A DNA stretch of 64,000 bases from Desulfobulbaceae bacterium BRH_c16a (GTDB lineage: Bacteria; Desulfobacterota; Desulfobulbia; Desulfobulbales; Desulfocapsaceae), in the NCBI GenBank assembly GCA_000961725.1, contig LADS01000025.1, positions 53,473-117,472 on the forward strand. Reading direction: 5' to 3'. The notes below the pieces were generated by a model. The model saw only the letters and a program-made list of their open reading frames with translations, was not told the origin of the DNA and ran no database searches. Both the position numbers and the translations under genes were made by a program. Numbering within the stretch: position 1 is the first letter of the stretch; the number at the start of each line of letters is the position of its first letter. This document shows, piece by piece, positions 35,286 through 42,812 of this stretch.

Positions 35286-36479
35286 ATGAATAATCTGTTA
35301 GCAGGAATACTACCGCAGGAAGGCGGTCTGGTTGCGACCGGATCGGGGAAGTACAATATTGCGATGGGAATTTTGGCACTACTCAGTGTAGTGGGGGTTG
35401 CGGCGGGAGTGCATTCGCTGTACGTGGGGCATGAGCACACCTTCGGGGTGAGCCGCGGAGTCCCCTGGGGGATTCTGATTGCCGCCTATGTTTTCTTCGT
35501 GGTGACCTCGACCGGGCTGTGCATTGTTTCCGCGGTTGGGCATGTTTTCGGCTTTAAGAATTTTAATCCGATTGCCAAGCGGGCGGTGTTTTTATCGATC
35601 GCAACCATTGTCGCCGGATTTCTGGTGATCGCCTTCGAGATTGAAAATTCCTGGCGCATGCCGGTCGGCAACGTGATCGGCGCCAATCCGACCTCGAACA
35701 TCTGGTGGATGGGCACTTTATATGGAGCTTATCTGTTCTTTATGATGATCGAATTTGTGATGCTGCAGAAGGAGCAGCATAAAATAGCCACGGCTTTTGG
35801 TCTGGCGGGGCTGTTGACCGGTATTGTGGCGCATTCGAACCTGGGCGCGGTATTTGGCCTTTTGAACGGCCGGGAGTTCTGGCACGGGCCGTACATGCCG
35901 ATCTATTTCATTACCTCGGCGGCGATGTCGGGCTGCGTGGCGATCATCTTTTTCACCTATATCGCCTACCGGTTCAACGGCTGGAAGATGAGCGAAGAGA
36001 TGAAGAAATCCCTGGAGGGCGTTGCAAAACTTGGCGCCTTGATGATGGCGGTGATCATTTTCTTTACCAGCTGGAAGATGATAACCGGAATAACGGGCAA
36101 CCCTCCCGGCAAATATGAAGCAATGCAGCTCCTTCTGACCGGGTCGTACGCGCCGAATTTCTGGCTGGGCGAGGTGCTGCTGGGCATGGTAATCCCTTTT
36201 GTCATCATCATGGCGGTCAAAGGCCGGAACATGAACGCCCTGTTCATCGCCTCACTTGCCGGAATGATCGGGATATTCTTCATGCGCTACGATCTGGTGA
36301 TTGTCGGTCAGCTGGTTCCCGCTTTTCACGGCATGGGCCTGGTCGATTATCCCGACCTTCTCACCTATGCGCCCAGTCTCCACGAGAATCTGGTGGTTTT
36401 GGGCGGGGTAGCCTTTTGCGGACTGATCTTCCTGATGGGCGAGAAGCTTTTTCGCGGCCATATCTCGGAGGATCATTGA
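35286..36479 (+). CDS. NrfD/PsrC-like quinone-interacting membrane protein, copy A
   Basis: 397-aa integral membrane protein with about ten helices, of the NrfD/PsrC/DsrP superfamily that exchanges electrons with the quinone pool for a periplasmic ferredoxin partner. Recognisable segments include SRGVPWGILIAAYVFFVVTS and a WRMPVGN loop. The ATG at 35286 follows AAGGAGC and gives exactly the same length as copy B (41028). At the DNA level A and B differ at only some fifteen sites over about 1.17 kb, while their flanks are unrelated. Followed by a Tat ferredoxin and triheme cytochrome, with which it probably forms a complex. Confidence 0.85.
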   Translation: MNNLLAGILPQEGGLVATGSGKYNIAMGILALLSVVGVAAGVHSLYVGHEHTFGVSRGVPWGILIAAYVFFVVTSTGLCIVSAVGHVFGFKNFNPIAKRAVFLSIATIVAGFLVIAFEIENSWRMPVGNVIGANPTSNIWWMGTLYGAYLFFMMIEFVMLQKEQHKIATAFGLAGLLTGIVAHSNLGAVFGLLNGREFWHGPYMPIYFITSAAMSGCVAIIFFTYIAYRFNGWKMSEEMKKSLEGVAKLGALMMAVIIFFTSWKMITGITGNPPGKYEAMQLLLTGSYAPNFWLGEVLLGMVIPFVIIMAVKGRNMNALFIASLAGMIGIFFMRYDLVIVGQLVPAFHGMGLVDYPDLLTYAPSLHENLVVLGGVAFCGLIFLMGEKLFRGHISEDH

Positions 36480-36568
36480 TCACGTTCGATGCAACACATT
36501 AATCATAAGCAATCCAATGCCCTGATTGCACAAAATCAGGGTTTTGTAGAAAATCAAGAGGTACCAGC

Positions 36569-37324
36569 ATGAGAATCGATGATTTCGAGCAGTTGAGAAG
36601 TGAGGATCTAAGCACCCTGCCATCGGCCGAGAGAAGGAAATTTTTAAAATTGGGTCTCGCCGTTACCGGCATATACCTGGGTGGCAGCGTGCTCTCTCTC
36701 ACTTCAGTACAAAATGCTTACGGGTCGGGAGGAGTCGTACCCGAGGTGGGTAAATATCCTTACAACCCGCATTACACTATGGTTATAAGGGAAAAACTGT
36801 GCATCGACTGTGAACGCTGCAAGGATGCCTGTGTCAAGACCAACCATGTGCCGGCGTATGGGTTCAGGACCACCATCCTCGAAAAACGCCGCTCCCTTAG
36901 TGGAGACAAGTTCGAAACGACCTTTATGCCTGTTCTCTGCAACCACTGTAATCGACCGCCGTGTGTCAGAGTCTGCCCGACAACCGCGACCTGGAAAGAT
37001 GAGAAGACCGGCATCGTTGTCATGAATCCGGCCCGTTGCATAGGCTGCAAGACCTGCATGACAGCCTGCCCCTACAACGCCAGGTATTTCAAGGAGGAAG
37101 AGCGGGCGGTTGACAAATGCGATTTTTGCCTTCTCTCGCGCCTGTCGAAAGGAGAAACGACTACGGCCTGTGCCGATGCCTGTCCGGCCGATGTGAGGGT
37201 TTTCGGTGATATCGCTGATCCGGCCAGCAGAGTTTTCAAGCTGGTTCACTCCCCGGAAACCATGGTCTGGGTATTACGGCCGGAAACCGGCGCGATCCCG
37301 AATATTTTTTATATCAATTCATAG
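36569..37324 (+). CDS. Tat-exported four-cluster ferredoxin subunit (NrfC/PsrB/DsrO type)
   Basis: 251-aa iron-sulfur protein with an N-terminal twin-arginine region (RRKFLKLGLAVTGIYLGG). Four cysteine sets bind four [4Fe-4S] clusters: CIDCERCKDAC, CNHCNRPPCVRVCP, CIGCKTCMTACP and CDFC...CADACP. It would pass electrons between the NrfD-like membrane subunit upstream and a periplasmic partner, probably the triheme cytochrome 75 nt downstream. No catalytic molybdopterin subunit is encoded nearby, so this is an electron-transfer module rather than a complete reductase. Confidence 0.9.
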   Translation: MRIDDFEQLRSEDLSTLPSAERRKFLKLGLAVTGIYLGGSVLSLTSVQNAYGSGGVVPEVGKYPYNPHYTMVIREKLCIDCERCKDACVKTNHVPAYGFRTTILEKRRSLSGDKFETTFMPVLCNHCNRPPCVRVCPTTATWKDEKTGIVVMNPARCIGCKTCMTACPYNARYFKEEERAVDKCDFCLLSRLSKGETTTACADACPADVRVFGDIADPASRVFKLVHSPETMVWVLRPETGAIPNIFYINS

Positions 37325-37398
37325 AACGGCAAAGTGCTTTGATTCACTCAATTAATCCCAGTACCTACGGGGATGATGCTGATAGGTAGGAGAAAAAA

Positions 37399-37818
37399 AT
37401 GAAGAAGATTTTGTTATTGTTGGTTGTCGGCGGGTGTTTGTTTTCCGGCGCTGTGCTATTTGCCAGTGGCGAGGTGAAGGAGCAGGAGGCGTACGATGAA
37501 GAAGCCTACGGTCCGGAAGCGCCTATCGTCTGGGTCAAGCCACTTGAAGCCGTAGTATTTGAACACAAAGTTCATACCATGGATGCCGGACTGGATTGTG
37601 GCTCATGCCATGACGATTTGTTTGAGATGGAAAATGGTGTCGCCGAGGAAAAGGATGACTTCACCATGGAGACACTCTACAAAGGCGGCTATTGCGGCGC
37701 CTGCCACGACGGATCCACCGCCTTTGCCTCGAATACCCGCTGCACTGCCTGCCACATCGGCGTGCGCGGCCATGCTCGATTACGTGGCGACAGCGGTTCC
37801 GCCGAAAAGAGCCACTGA
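37399..37818 (+). CDS. Periplasmic triheme c-type cytochrome (c7-like)
   Basis: 139-aa protein with a signal peptide and three haem-binding motifs: CGSCH, CGACH and CTACH. The segment VFEHKVHTMDAGLDCGSCHD supplies extra His residues as axial ligands. The layout matches the c(7)-type triheme domain found in electron-transfer operons of sulfur- and metal-reducing bacteria. Last gene of the NrfD-ferredoxin-cytochrome unit and followed by a terminator. Confidence 0.88.
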   Translation: MKKILLLLVVGGCLFSGAVLFASGEVKEQEAYDEEAYGPEAPIVWVKPLEAVVFEHKVHTMDAGLDCGSCHDDLFEMENGVAEEKDDFTMETLYKGGYCGACHDGSTAFASNTRCTACHIGVRGHARLRGDSGSAEKSH

Positions 37819-37860
37819 TAATCCGCCCATCGAAACATTCCCTCCGCTCGTTATTGCTGC

Positions 37861-37903
37861 AAAGATAAGGGTCGCCCATCTCGGACGGTCCTTATCTTTT
37901 TTT
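37861..37903 (+). terminator. Rho-independent terminator after the triheme cytochrome
   Basis: AAAGATAAGG and CCTTATCTTT form a perfect 10-bp stem around a 19-nt loop, running into a T-tract. It closes the 35286-37818 operon. Confidence 0.85.
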
Positions 37904-37963
37904 AAAAAACTCCTCTCCTTCAGCAATATCCTCCCTCGGTTGCCCAATTATTTTCCGTCTTTG

Positions 37964-37978
37964 GACGCAAATTGCGTC
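37964..37978. promoter_or_regulatory. Perfect palindrome GACGCA-AAT-TGCGTC, candidate activator site
   Basis: First and most symmetric of three sites of the form GACGCA-N3-TGCGTC ahead of the sigma-54 promoter at 38304, about 325 bp upstream. The same pattern recurs at 40575-40617. Confidence 0.5.
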
Positions 37979-38134
37979 TCTTTTTATTTTTATTCATGTA
38001 ACACATTGAAACTCAATATCTAATTATTGCCTCTTTGACTTCTTCCTGCCGATTTTTTCTTGTTTTCCTTGTCCAAAGAACCCTGTATTCAAGAAATATC
38101 CATTTAAATCAATGAGATATAAGTTCATCTGTTG

Positions 38135-38182
38135 GACGTATTTTGCGCCCGCATAGTATGGAGGCTGGACGCAGAATATGTC
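38135..38182. promoter_or_regulatory. Pair of GACGCA-type palindromes upstream of a sigma-54 promoter
   Basis: GACGTA-TTT-TGCGCC (38135-38149) and GACGCA-GAA-TATGTC (38168-38182), centres 33 bp apart. They lie 120-170 bp upstream of the -24/-12 element, the normal place for enhancer-binding activators. The surrounding 37904-38374 holds no supported gene. Confidence 0.55.
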
Positions 38183-38303
38183 CTCAATGGAAAGGTTGAT
38201 GACGCGAAACTGTTTGTTTTAAGTCGATGTGATTACAATTATATCGAGTATATACAAAAGGATACGAATGATTTTGTAGCGTCCGTTCTGTTCTCTTGTG
38301 CAA

Positions 38304-38319
38304 TGGCATACGACTTGCT
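38304..38319 (+). promoter_or_regulatory. Sigma-54 promoter
   Basis: TGGCATACGACTTGCT matches the consensus TGGCAC-N5-TTGCW at all key positions, with GG and GC 10 nt apart. It is 55 nt before the small membrane-protein gene at 38375 and should drive 38375-40271. Confidence 0.8.
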
Positions 38320-38374
38320 GTTTAAGAAGTAACTTAACAACAAGGTTGTGCCAATCTTAGAGCAGGAGGAAGTC

Positions 38375-38602
38375 ATGGCAATCACAATACAGAAACAAAC
38401 GTATGAGATTCCGGTTTCAAATATTCGGAGCGGATTGGCACCATTGGTTGCGCGGGTGAGTGAATGGTTCTGGTTTTGTCTCTGTTTGGTTCTCTTTGTC
38501 GTACTTGGCCCGTTCGGCGCGCCCGTTGCCTTGATGGTTCTGGTGAAGCTGGGGTTGGAAGAGAATTCACATCGTGAGCCGGAGTCGGTCAACGCAGGAT
38601 AG
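38375..38602 (+). CDS. Small membrane protein ahead of the third NrfD-like gene
   Basis: 75-aa protein with a long hydrophobic segment (WFWFCLCLVLFVVLGPFGAP and onward), a polar N-terminus and an acidic C-terminus. AGGAGG at 38364-38369 precedes the ATG. It lies between the sigma-54 promoter and the NrfD-like gene, so it is likely a small subunit or assembly partner; I do not recognise a family. Another short membrane peptide precedes NrfD copy B at 40866. Confidence 0.6.
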   Translation: MAITIQKQTYEIPVSNIRSGLAPLVARVSEWFWFCLCLVLFVVLGPFGAPVALMVLVKLGLEENSHREPESVNAG

Positions 38603-38651
38603 CGACAGCGATTGTATTTGGAACTGGAAAAAAACTTCGAAGGAGAAAAAT

Positions 38652-39830
38652 ATGAAAGGGAATGTGACTGCGACTGCTGTGCCGGAGAGAGCAATAGAAT
38701 TACCGGCGAACAAGTTGATGTGGTTGTTTTTGTTGATGATCATTGTGGGGGTAGGTGGCGCGGTTTACGCCCAGCTGGCAGGCCATCATCATGCATTCGG
38801 TAATACCCGTGAAATGCCGTGGGGGATGTTGATCGGGGTCTATGCTTATTTTGCTATAATTTCAACAGGGCTCTGCGTGCTGGCAGTTTTCAGTCATGCC
38901 TTCGGCGGAAATCAGATGTCACCTCTTGCCAACAGGATGGTCTGGCTTTCGATAATTACCCTGCTCGGGGCATTCACGGTTATCGGTCTGGAAATCGAAA
39001 ATCCATGGCGAATGCCGCTTGGCGTAGTTCTTCACCCCAATGTCACCTCAAACATCTGGTGGATGGGAACGCTCTATGGTTTGGCGGTAGGGGTAATGTT
39101 TCTCGAGCTTTTCCTGATTGTGACGAAGCGTTTTTCTGCGGCGATCGTTTTGGGGGTGATCGGAGCCCTGGCGGAATCCTTTGCAAACAGCAACCTCGGT
39201 TCGGTATTCGCTTCCTTGAACTCGAGGCCCTTCTGGTACGGTTCTCAGCTGCCGGTTTTCTTTCTCGCTTGTGCGGTTCTGTCCGGGGCGGCTGCGGTGG
39301 TGTTGTTCACCCACTACAGTCATCTCCTGCAACGCCGAAAGATTGCCGGGAACACCTTTATGGGCTTGCAGACCGCCGGTAAAATTATGGTACTCATGAC
39401 CTTTCTGGTGGCTCTCGCCACCGTATGGAAATTTGTCAATGCCTACTGTGGCACCGAAGAAATGATCATGGCGGCGGATGCCATGGTGAAAGGCCCCCTG
39501 GCGACCCATTTCTGGGTGTTCGAGATAGCTATCGGCTTGGTTTTACCTTGCGTGATCCTGGTGGCGAGTCGGTTGCATTCGATTCAAGCCCTGTCGGCAG
39601 CGGCTTTAATGGTTCTCGTCGGGCAATTCTTTTCCCGCTATAACCTGGTGGTCTCCGGTCAGATTATTCCGAACGATCATGGTTTTGTCGGGGTGCCCCA
39701 GTATCTGCCTTATATGCCGACAACGGCCGAGTATCTTCTTGTTATCGCCGGAATGGGGATAGTCGGATTTGGATTCATTATCGGGGAGCGTTTTCTCGAC
39801 ACAACATTTACTACCGAAAACGTTCATTGA
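38652..39830 (+). CDS. NrfD-like quinone-interacting membrane protein, diverged paralogue C
   Basis: 392-aa protein with about ten helices, clearly homologous to copies A and B (shared segments MPWGMLIGVYAYFAIISTGL, ENPWRMPLGVVL, SNIWWMGTLYG) but strongly diverged. AGGAG lies 6 nt before ATG 38652. No ferredoxin or cytochrome gene follows; instead a MerR-type regulator does. It may use the ferredoxin at 36569 or act with another partner. Expected in the inner membrane, facing the quinone pool. Confidence 0.83.
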   Translation: MKGNVTATAVPERAIELPANKLMWLFLLMIIVGVGGAVYAQLAGHHHAFGNTREMPWGMLIGVYAYFAIISTGLCVLAVFSHAFGGNQMSPLANRMVWLSIITLLGAFTVIGLEIENPWRMPLGVVLHPNVTSNIWWMGTLYGLAVGVMFLELFLIVTKRFSAAIVLGVIGALAESFANSNLGSVFASLNSRPFWYGSQLPVFFLACAVLSGAAAVVLFTHYSHLLQRRKIAGNTFMGLQTAGKIMVLMTFLVALATVWKFVNAYCGTEEMIMAADAMVKGPLATHFWVFEIAIGLVLPCVILVASRLHSIQALSAAALMVLVGQFFSRYNLVVSGQIIPNDHGFVGVPQYLPYMPTTAEYLLVIAGMGIVGFGFIIGERFLDTTFTTENVH

Positions 39831-39911
39831 GGATTGTCAATCAGGTGCGGACAAAACAGCCTGGACGAGCTTGATGCCCGTTCAGGCTGCTAGTCGGAAG
39901 GAGAAAGCCGG

Positions 39912-40271
39912 ATGAAAGAAGATAAAGCATTTTTCACTATTGGCAGGGCTGCGGAAATGCTCGAAGTTCACCCCCGGACGTTACGTAACTATGAAGAGGC
40001 GGGTCTGATCAGTCCCTTGCGAAAAGGGGCCTGGCGATACTACTCGTTACGTGATATTCAGTGGATCGAATGCCTCAGGGAGATGGTTCATGAACACGGG
40101 GTGAGCCTCAATGGTGTGAAGAAACTTCTGAAATTCACCCCCTGCTGGAATATTATCAACTGTTCTTTTGAGAAACGAAAGCGTTGTTCCGCCTTTTTTT
40201 CGAATACTCTCGTACCAAAGAAGATTGCCAGACTGGTACTGCCCCCTGACAAGAATGATCTCGCCGCCTGA
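39912..40271 (+). CDS. MerR-family regulator with Cys-containing tail
   Basis: 119-aa DNA-binding protein. The MerR winged helix is clear (FTIGRAAEMLEVHPRTLRNYEEAGLI; WRYYSLRDIQWIECLREMVHEHG). After the helical linker come three Cys residues in TPCWNIINCSFEKRKRC, spaced C-x5-C-x7-C, which could bind a metal or cluster or sense redox state. It has a sister at 42315 with a similar tail; each follows an NrfD-like gene. The second sensor half of classic MerR proteins is absent. Confidence 0.82.
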   Translation: MKEDKAFFTIGRAAEMLEVHPRTLRNYEEAGLISPLRKGAWRYYSLRDIQWIECLREMVHEHGVSLNGVKKLLKFTPCWNIINCSFEKRKRCSAFFSNTLVPKKIARLVLPPDKNDLAA

Positions 40272-40374
40272 AGGCGGTTGATGATCTTTCTTTCGTTGTC
40301 TGCTGTACCGCCTCCTTGGCTAAGTCGCGTATTGTGTCGCCAATAAGATTCTTCCTTGCTGGCTGCACTTCCCC

Positions 40375-40492
40375 GTCTGACACCCCGTAAGGGGTACTCT
40401 TTTCAGTGTTCATCCGACTTGAGCGTACTCTTCACCATCGCCATCGCTATCGCTATCGATTTTTTAGATTCGAGTTGAATTTCTAAGGTACT
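40375..40492 (+). repeat. Interspersed repeat, copy 3 (partly diverged)
   Basis: Shares GTCTGACACCCC, GGGGTACTCTTTTCAGT and the terminal GAATTTCTAAGGTACT with copy 1; the middle differs and includes a short run of TATCGC/CATCGC units. Lies in the 594-bp gap 40272-40865, just after the MerR gene. Confidence 0.6.
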
Positions 40493-40574
40493 ACATTCCT
40501 GCGTGTTTTTTCCTCTCTTCTTTTTGTCTGCCCTCTTTCAAACTCCTGAGAAAATTATATAACGATTACTTCAA

Positions 40575-40617
40575 GGCGCATTCTGCGTCTATTTCTATGT
40601 ATGGCGCAAAATGCGCC
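40575..40617. promoter_or_regulatory. Paired palindromes GGCGCA-N3-TGCGYC, candidate activator sites
   Basis: GGCGCA-TTC-TGCGTC (40575-40589) and GGCGCA-AAA-TGCGCC (40603-40617), centres 28 bp apart, inside a larger perfect inverted repeat (TTCAAGGCGCAT ... ATGCGCCTTGAA). Same pattern as the sites before 38375. No GG-N10-GC sigma-54 motif was found between here and 40866; TTGACA at 40757 with a weak -10 is possible. Confidence 0.5.
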
Positions 40618-40865
40618 TTGAAACCCATTAAAAATCGGACAACTTCTTTTTATAATTTATTGAATAAATATCAGAAATATCGGTAGATTATAAGAGAATT
40701 AGTTGTTCTTTGTCATGTCTGTACGGCAAAATGTATAAAACATAATGCTAATTAATTGACAATTGCAAATGTAAGGTTTAGATATATTCAATATGTTCAT
40801 AAGGCAATGTATGATGTTGTCGACGGGAACAGATGACAAGATCCGAGCAGAATGATGGAGGGATT

Positions 40866-40979
40866 ATGGAAGCTGTATATTTTCTGGTGTTGTGGATTGG
40901 GGCTGCAACTGTACACACGTTGTATGAACTGAAAGTGAAACGGTATCTGGAGCAGTTCCGGAGAGATTCGGGAAACTGA
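40866..40979 (+). CDS. Very small membrane peptide, 37 aa
   Basis: ATG at 40866 follows GGAGGG by 3-4 nt. The product MEAVYFLVLWIGAATVHTLY plus ELKVKRYLEQFRRDSGN has one helix and a basic amphipathic tail. It is 48 nt upstream of NrfD copy B, as the 75-aa protein is upstream of paralogue C. A short subunit is likely but not shown. Confidence 0.5.
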   Translation: MEAVYFLVLWIGAATVHTLYELKVKRYLEQFRRDSGN

Positions 40980-41027
40980 TCATTTATCTGAGACAATGTC
41001 CGAGGGAACCGGACAAGGAGGCACAAT

Positions 41028-42221
41028 ATGAACAATGGGCTGGCAGGAATACTACCGCAGGAAGGCGGTCTGGTTGCGACCGGATCGGGGAAGTACAATA
41101 TTGCGATGGGAATTTTGGCACTACTCAGTGTAGTGGGGGTTGCGGCGGGAGTACATTCGCTGTACGTGGGGCATGAGCACACCTTCGGGGTGAGCCGCGG
41201 AGTCCCCTGGGGAATTCTGATTGCCGCCTATGTTTTCTTCGTGGTGACCTCGACCGGGCTGTGCATTGTTTCCGCGGTTGGGCATGTTTTCGGCTTTAAG
41301 AATTTCAATCCGATTGCCAAGCGGGCGGTGTTTTTATCGATCGCAACTATTGTCGCCGGATTTCTGGTGATCGCCTTCGAGATTGAAAACTCCTGGCGCA
41401 TGCCGGTCGGCAACGTGATCGGCGCCAATCCGACCTCGAACATCTGGTGGATGGGCACTTTATATGGAGCTTATCTGTTCTTTATGATGATCGAATTTGT
41501 GATGCTGCAGAAGGAGCAGCATAAAATAGCCACGGCTTTTGGTCTGGCGGGGCTGTTGACCGGTATTGTGGCGCATTCGAACCTGGGCGCGGTATTTGGC
41601 CTTTTGAACGGCCGGGAGTTCTGGCACGGGCCGTACATGCCGATCTATTTCATTACCTCGGCGGCGATGTCGGGCTGTGTGGCCATTATCTTTTTCACCT
41701 ATATCGCCTACCGGTTCAACGGCTGGAAGATGAGCGAAGAGATGAAGAAATCCCTGGAGGGCGTTGCAAAACTTGGCGCCTTGATGATGGCGGTGATCAT
41801 TTTCTTTACCAGCTGGAAGATGATAACCGGAATAACGGGCAACCCTCCCGGCAAATATGAAGCAATGCAGCTCCTTCTGACCGGATCGTACGCGCCGAAT
41901 TTCTGGTTGGGCGAGGTGCTGCTGGGCATGGTAATCCCTTTTGTCGTCATCATGGCGGTCAAAGGCCGGAACATGAACGCCCTGTTCATCGCCTCACTTG
42001 CCGGAATGATCGGGATATTCTTCATGCGCTACGATCTGGTGATTGTCGGTCAGCTGGTTCCCGCTTTTCACGGCATGGGCCTGGTCGATTATCCCGACCT
42101 TCTCACCTATGCGCCCAGTCTCCACGAGAATCTGGTGGTTTTGGGCGGGGTTGCCTTTTGCGGACTGATCTTCCTGATGGGCGAGAAGCTCTTTCGCGGA
42201 CATCTCACTGAGCAGCATTGA
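41028..42221 (+). CDS. NrfD/PsrC-like quinone-interacting membrane protein, copy B
   Basis: 397-aa protein nearly identical to copy A (35286); protein differences visible are confined to residue 4, one Ile/Val change in GMVIPFVVIMAV, and the last few residues (HLTEQH versus HISEDH). DNA identity starts within the first codons and ends within the last ones, so only the gene itself is duplicated or homogenised. AAGGAGG precedes the ATG. Unlike A it has no ferredoxin/cytochrome genes after it, but a MerR gene. Confidence 0.85.
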   Translation: MNNGLAGILPQEGGLVATGSGKYNIAMGILALLSVVGVAAGVHSLYVGHEHTFGVSRGVPWGILIAAYVFFVVTSTGLCIVSAVGHVFGFKNFNPIAKRAVFLSIATIVAGFLVIAFEIENSWRMPVGNVIGANPTSNIWWMGTLYGAYLFFMMIEFVMLQKEQHKIATAFGLAGLLTGIVAHSNLGAVFGLLNGREFWHGPYMPIYFITSAAMSGCVAIIFFTYIAYRFNGWKMSEEMKKSLEGVAKLGALMMAVIIFFTSWKMITGITGNPPGKYEAMQLLLTGSYAPNFWLGEVLLGMVIPFVVIMAVKGRNMNALFIASLAGMIGIFFMRYDLVIVGQLVPAFHGMGLVDYPDLLTYAPSLHENLVVLGGVAFCGLIFLMGEKLFRGHLTEQH

Positions 42222-42314
42222 AGACATAACATTCATAGAGATCTTTCTTTCTCGTGGTACGTTGCAAAATCGGGTAATGTGGCGGGAAACGCAATACTGG
42301 AGGAGATTTCCTGC

Positions 42315-42773
42315 ATGGTAAGAAAAAAGCCGAATGTTGAGCCAATAAAAAAAGAGATGCCTGTTTATCCCATAGGGGTGGCGGCTAAACTGCTGGACGT
42401 TCACCCGCGCACCCTGCGGATTTATGAGGATGAAGGGCTGATCAAGCCAACCAGGATTGGAAACAGAAGATTGTATTCAGCCAATGATCTGACCTGGATC
42501 GGCTGTCTGCGCCGACTGATCCATGATGAGGGAATCTCCATCCCCGGAATCAAGAAGCTCTTACGTTATGCAACGTGCCATGAGATAGCCGACTGCCCGA
42601 AGGAAACCCAATGCACCTGTGACGCGGTCGTCGATCGGGCTATTCCGCGAAGCCTCCATCTTGCCGGCGATGCGGAAGGGGAGAGAAAGGCCAAGGAAAG
42701 GGATGTTGCGGCTCGCCGGCAAACACTGCCGACGGATGAAGAAAAAAAAGCAAAAGATCGAAAGGCTCGCTGA
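42315..42773 (+). CDS. MerR-family regulator with Cys-rich tail (second copy type)
   Basis: 152-aa protein. HTH: YPIGVAAKLLDVHPRTLRIY, then IGNRRLYSANDLTWIGCLRR and a dimerisation helix. After it, CHEIADCPKETQCTC gives four clustered Cys. The C-terminal 40 residues are highly charged (EGERKAKERDVAARRQ, DEEKKAKDRKAR). The ATG at 42315 is preferred to 42279 because GGAGGAG lies 9 nt before it. Homologous to the regulator at 39912 in DNA-binding and Cys region. Probably controls its neighbouring NrfD genes (inference). Confidence 0.8.
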   Translation: MVRKKPNVEPIKKEMPVYPIGVAAKLLDVHPRTLRIYEDEGLIKPTRIGNRRLYSANDLTWIGCLRRLIHDEGISIPGIKKLLRYATCHEIADCPKETQCTCDAVVDRAIPRSLHLAGDAEGERKAKERDVAARRQTLPTDEEKKAKDRKAR

Positions 42774-42812
42774 ATTCAGGCGAGCCTGCCGTGCGTATCC
42801 CTGGTAACGCTT

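Noticed and set aside
34913..35293. 126-codon frame upstream of NrfD copy A, with GTGAATTATCTGTTGCCGG resembling the copy A start
   Set aside because: No ribosome site, no protein-like pattern, and the resemblance covers only about 20 bases. Possible relic, not enough to annotate.
35286..37818. Assignment of the NrfD-ferredoxin-triheme cytochrome genes as dsrPOJ
   Set aside because: The three protein types match DsrP, DsrO and DsrJ in kind, but order differs and dsrM and dsrK are absent, so only a general electron-transfer role is claimed.
38132..38332. 66-codon frame in front of the small membrane-protein gene
   Set aside because: It covers two activator palindromes and the sigma-54 promoter and has no ribosome site.
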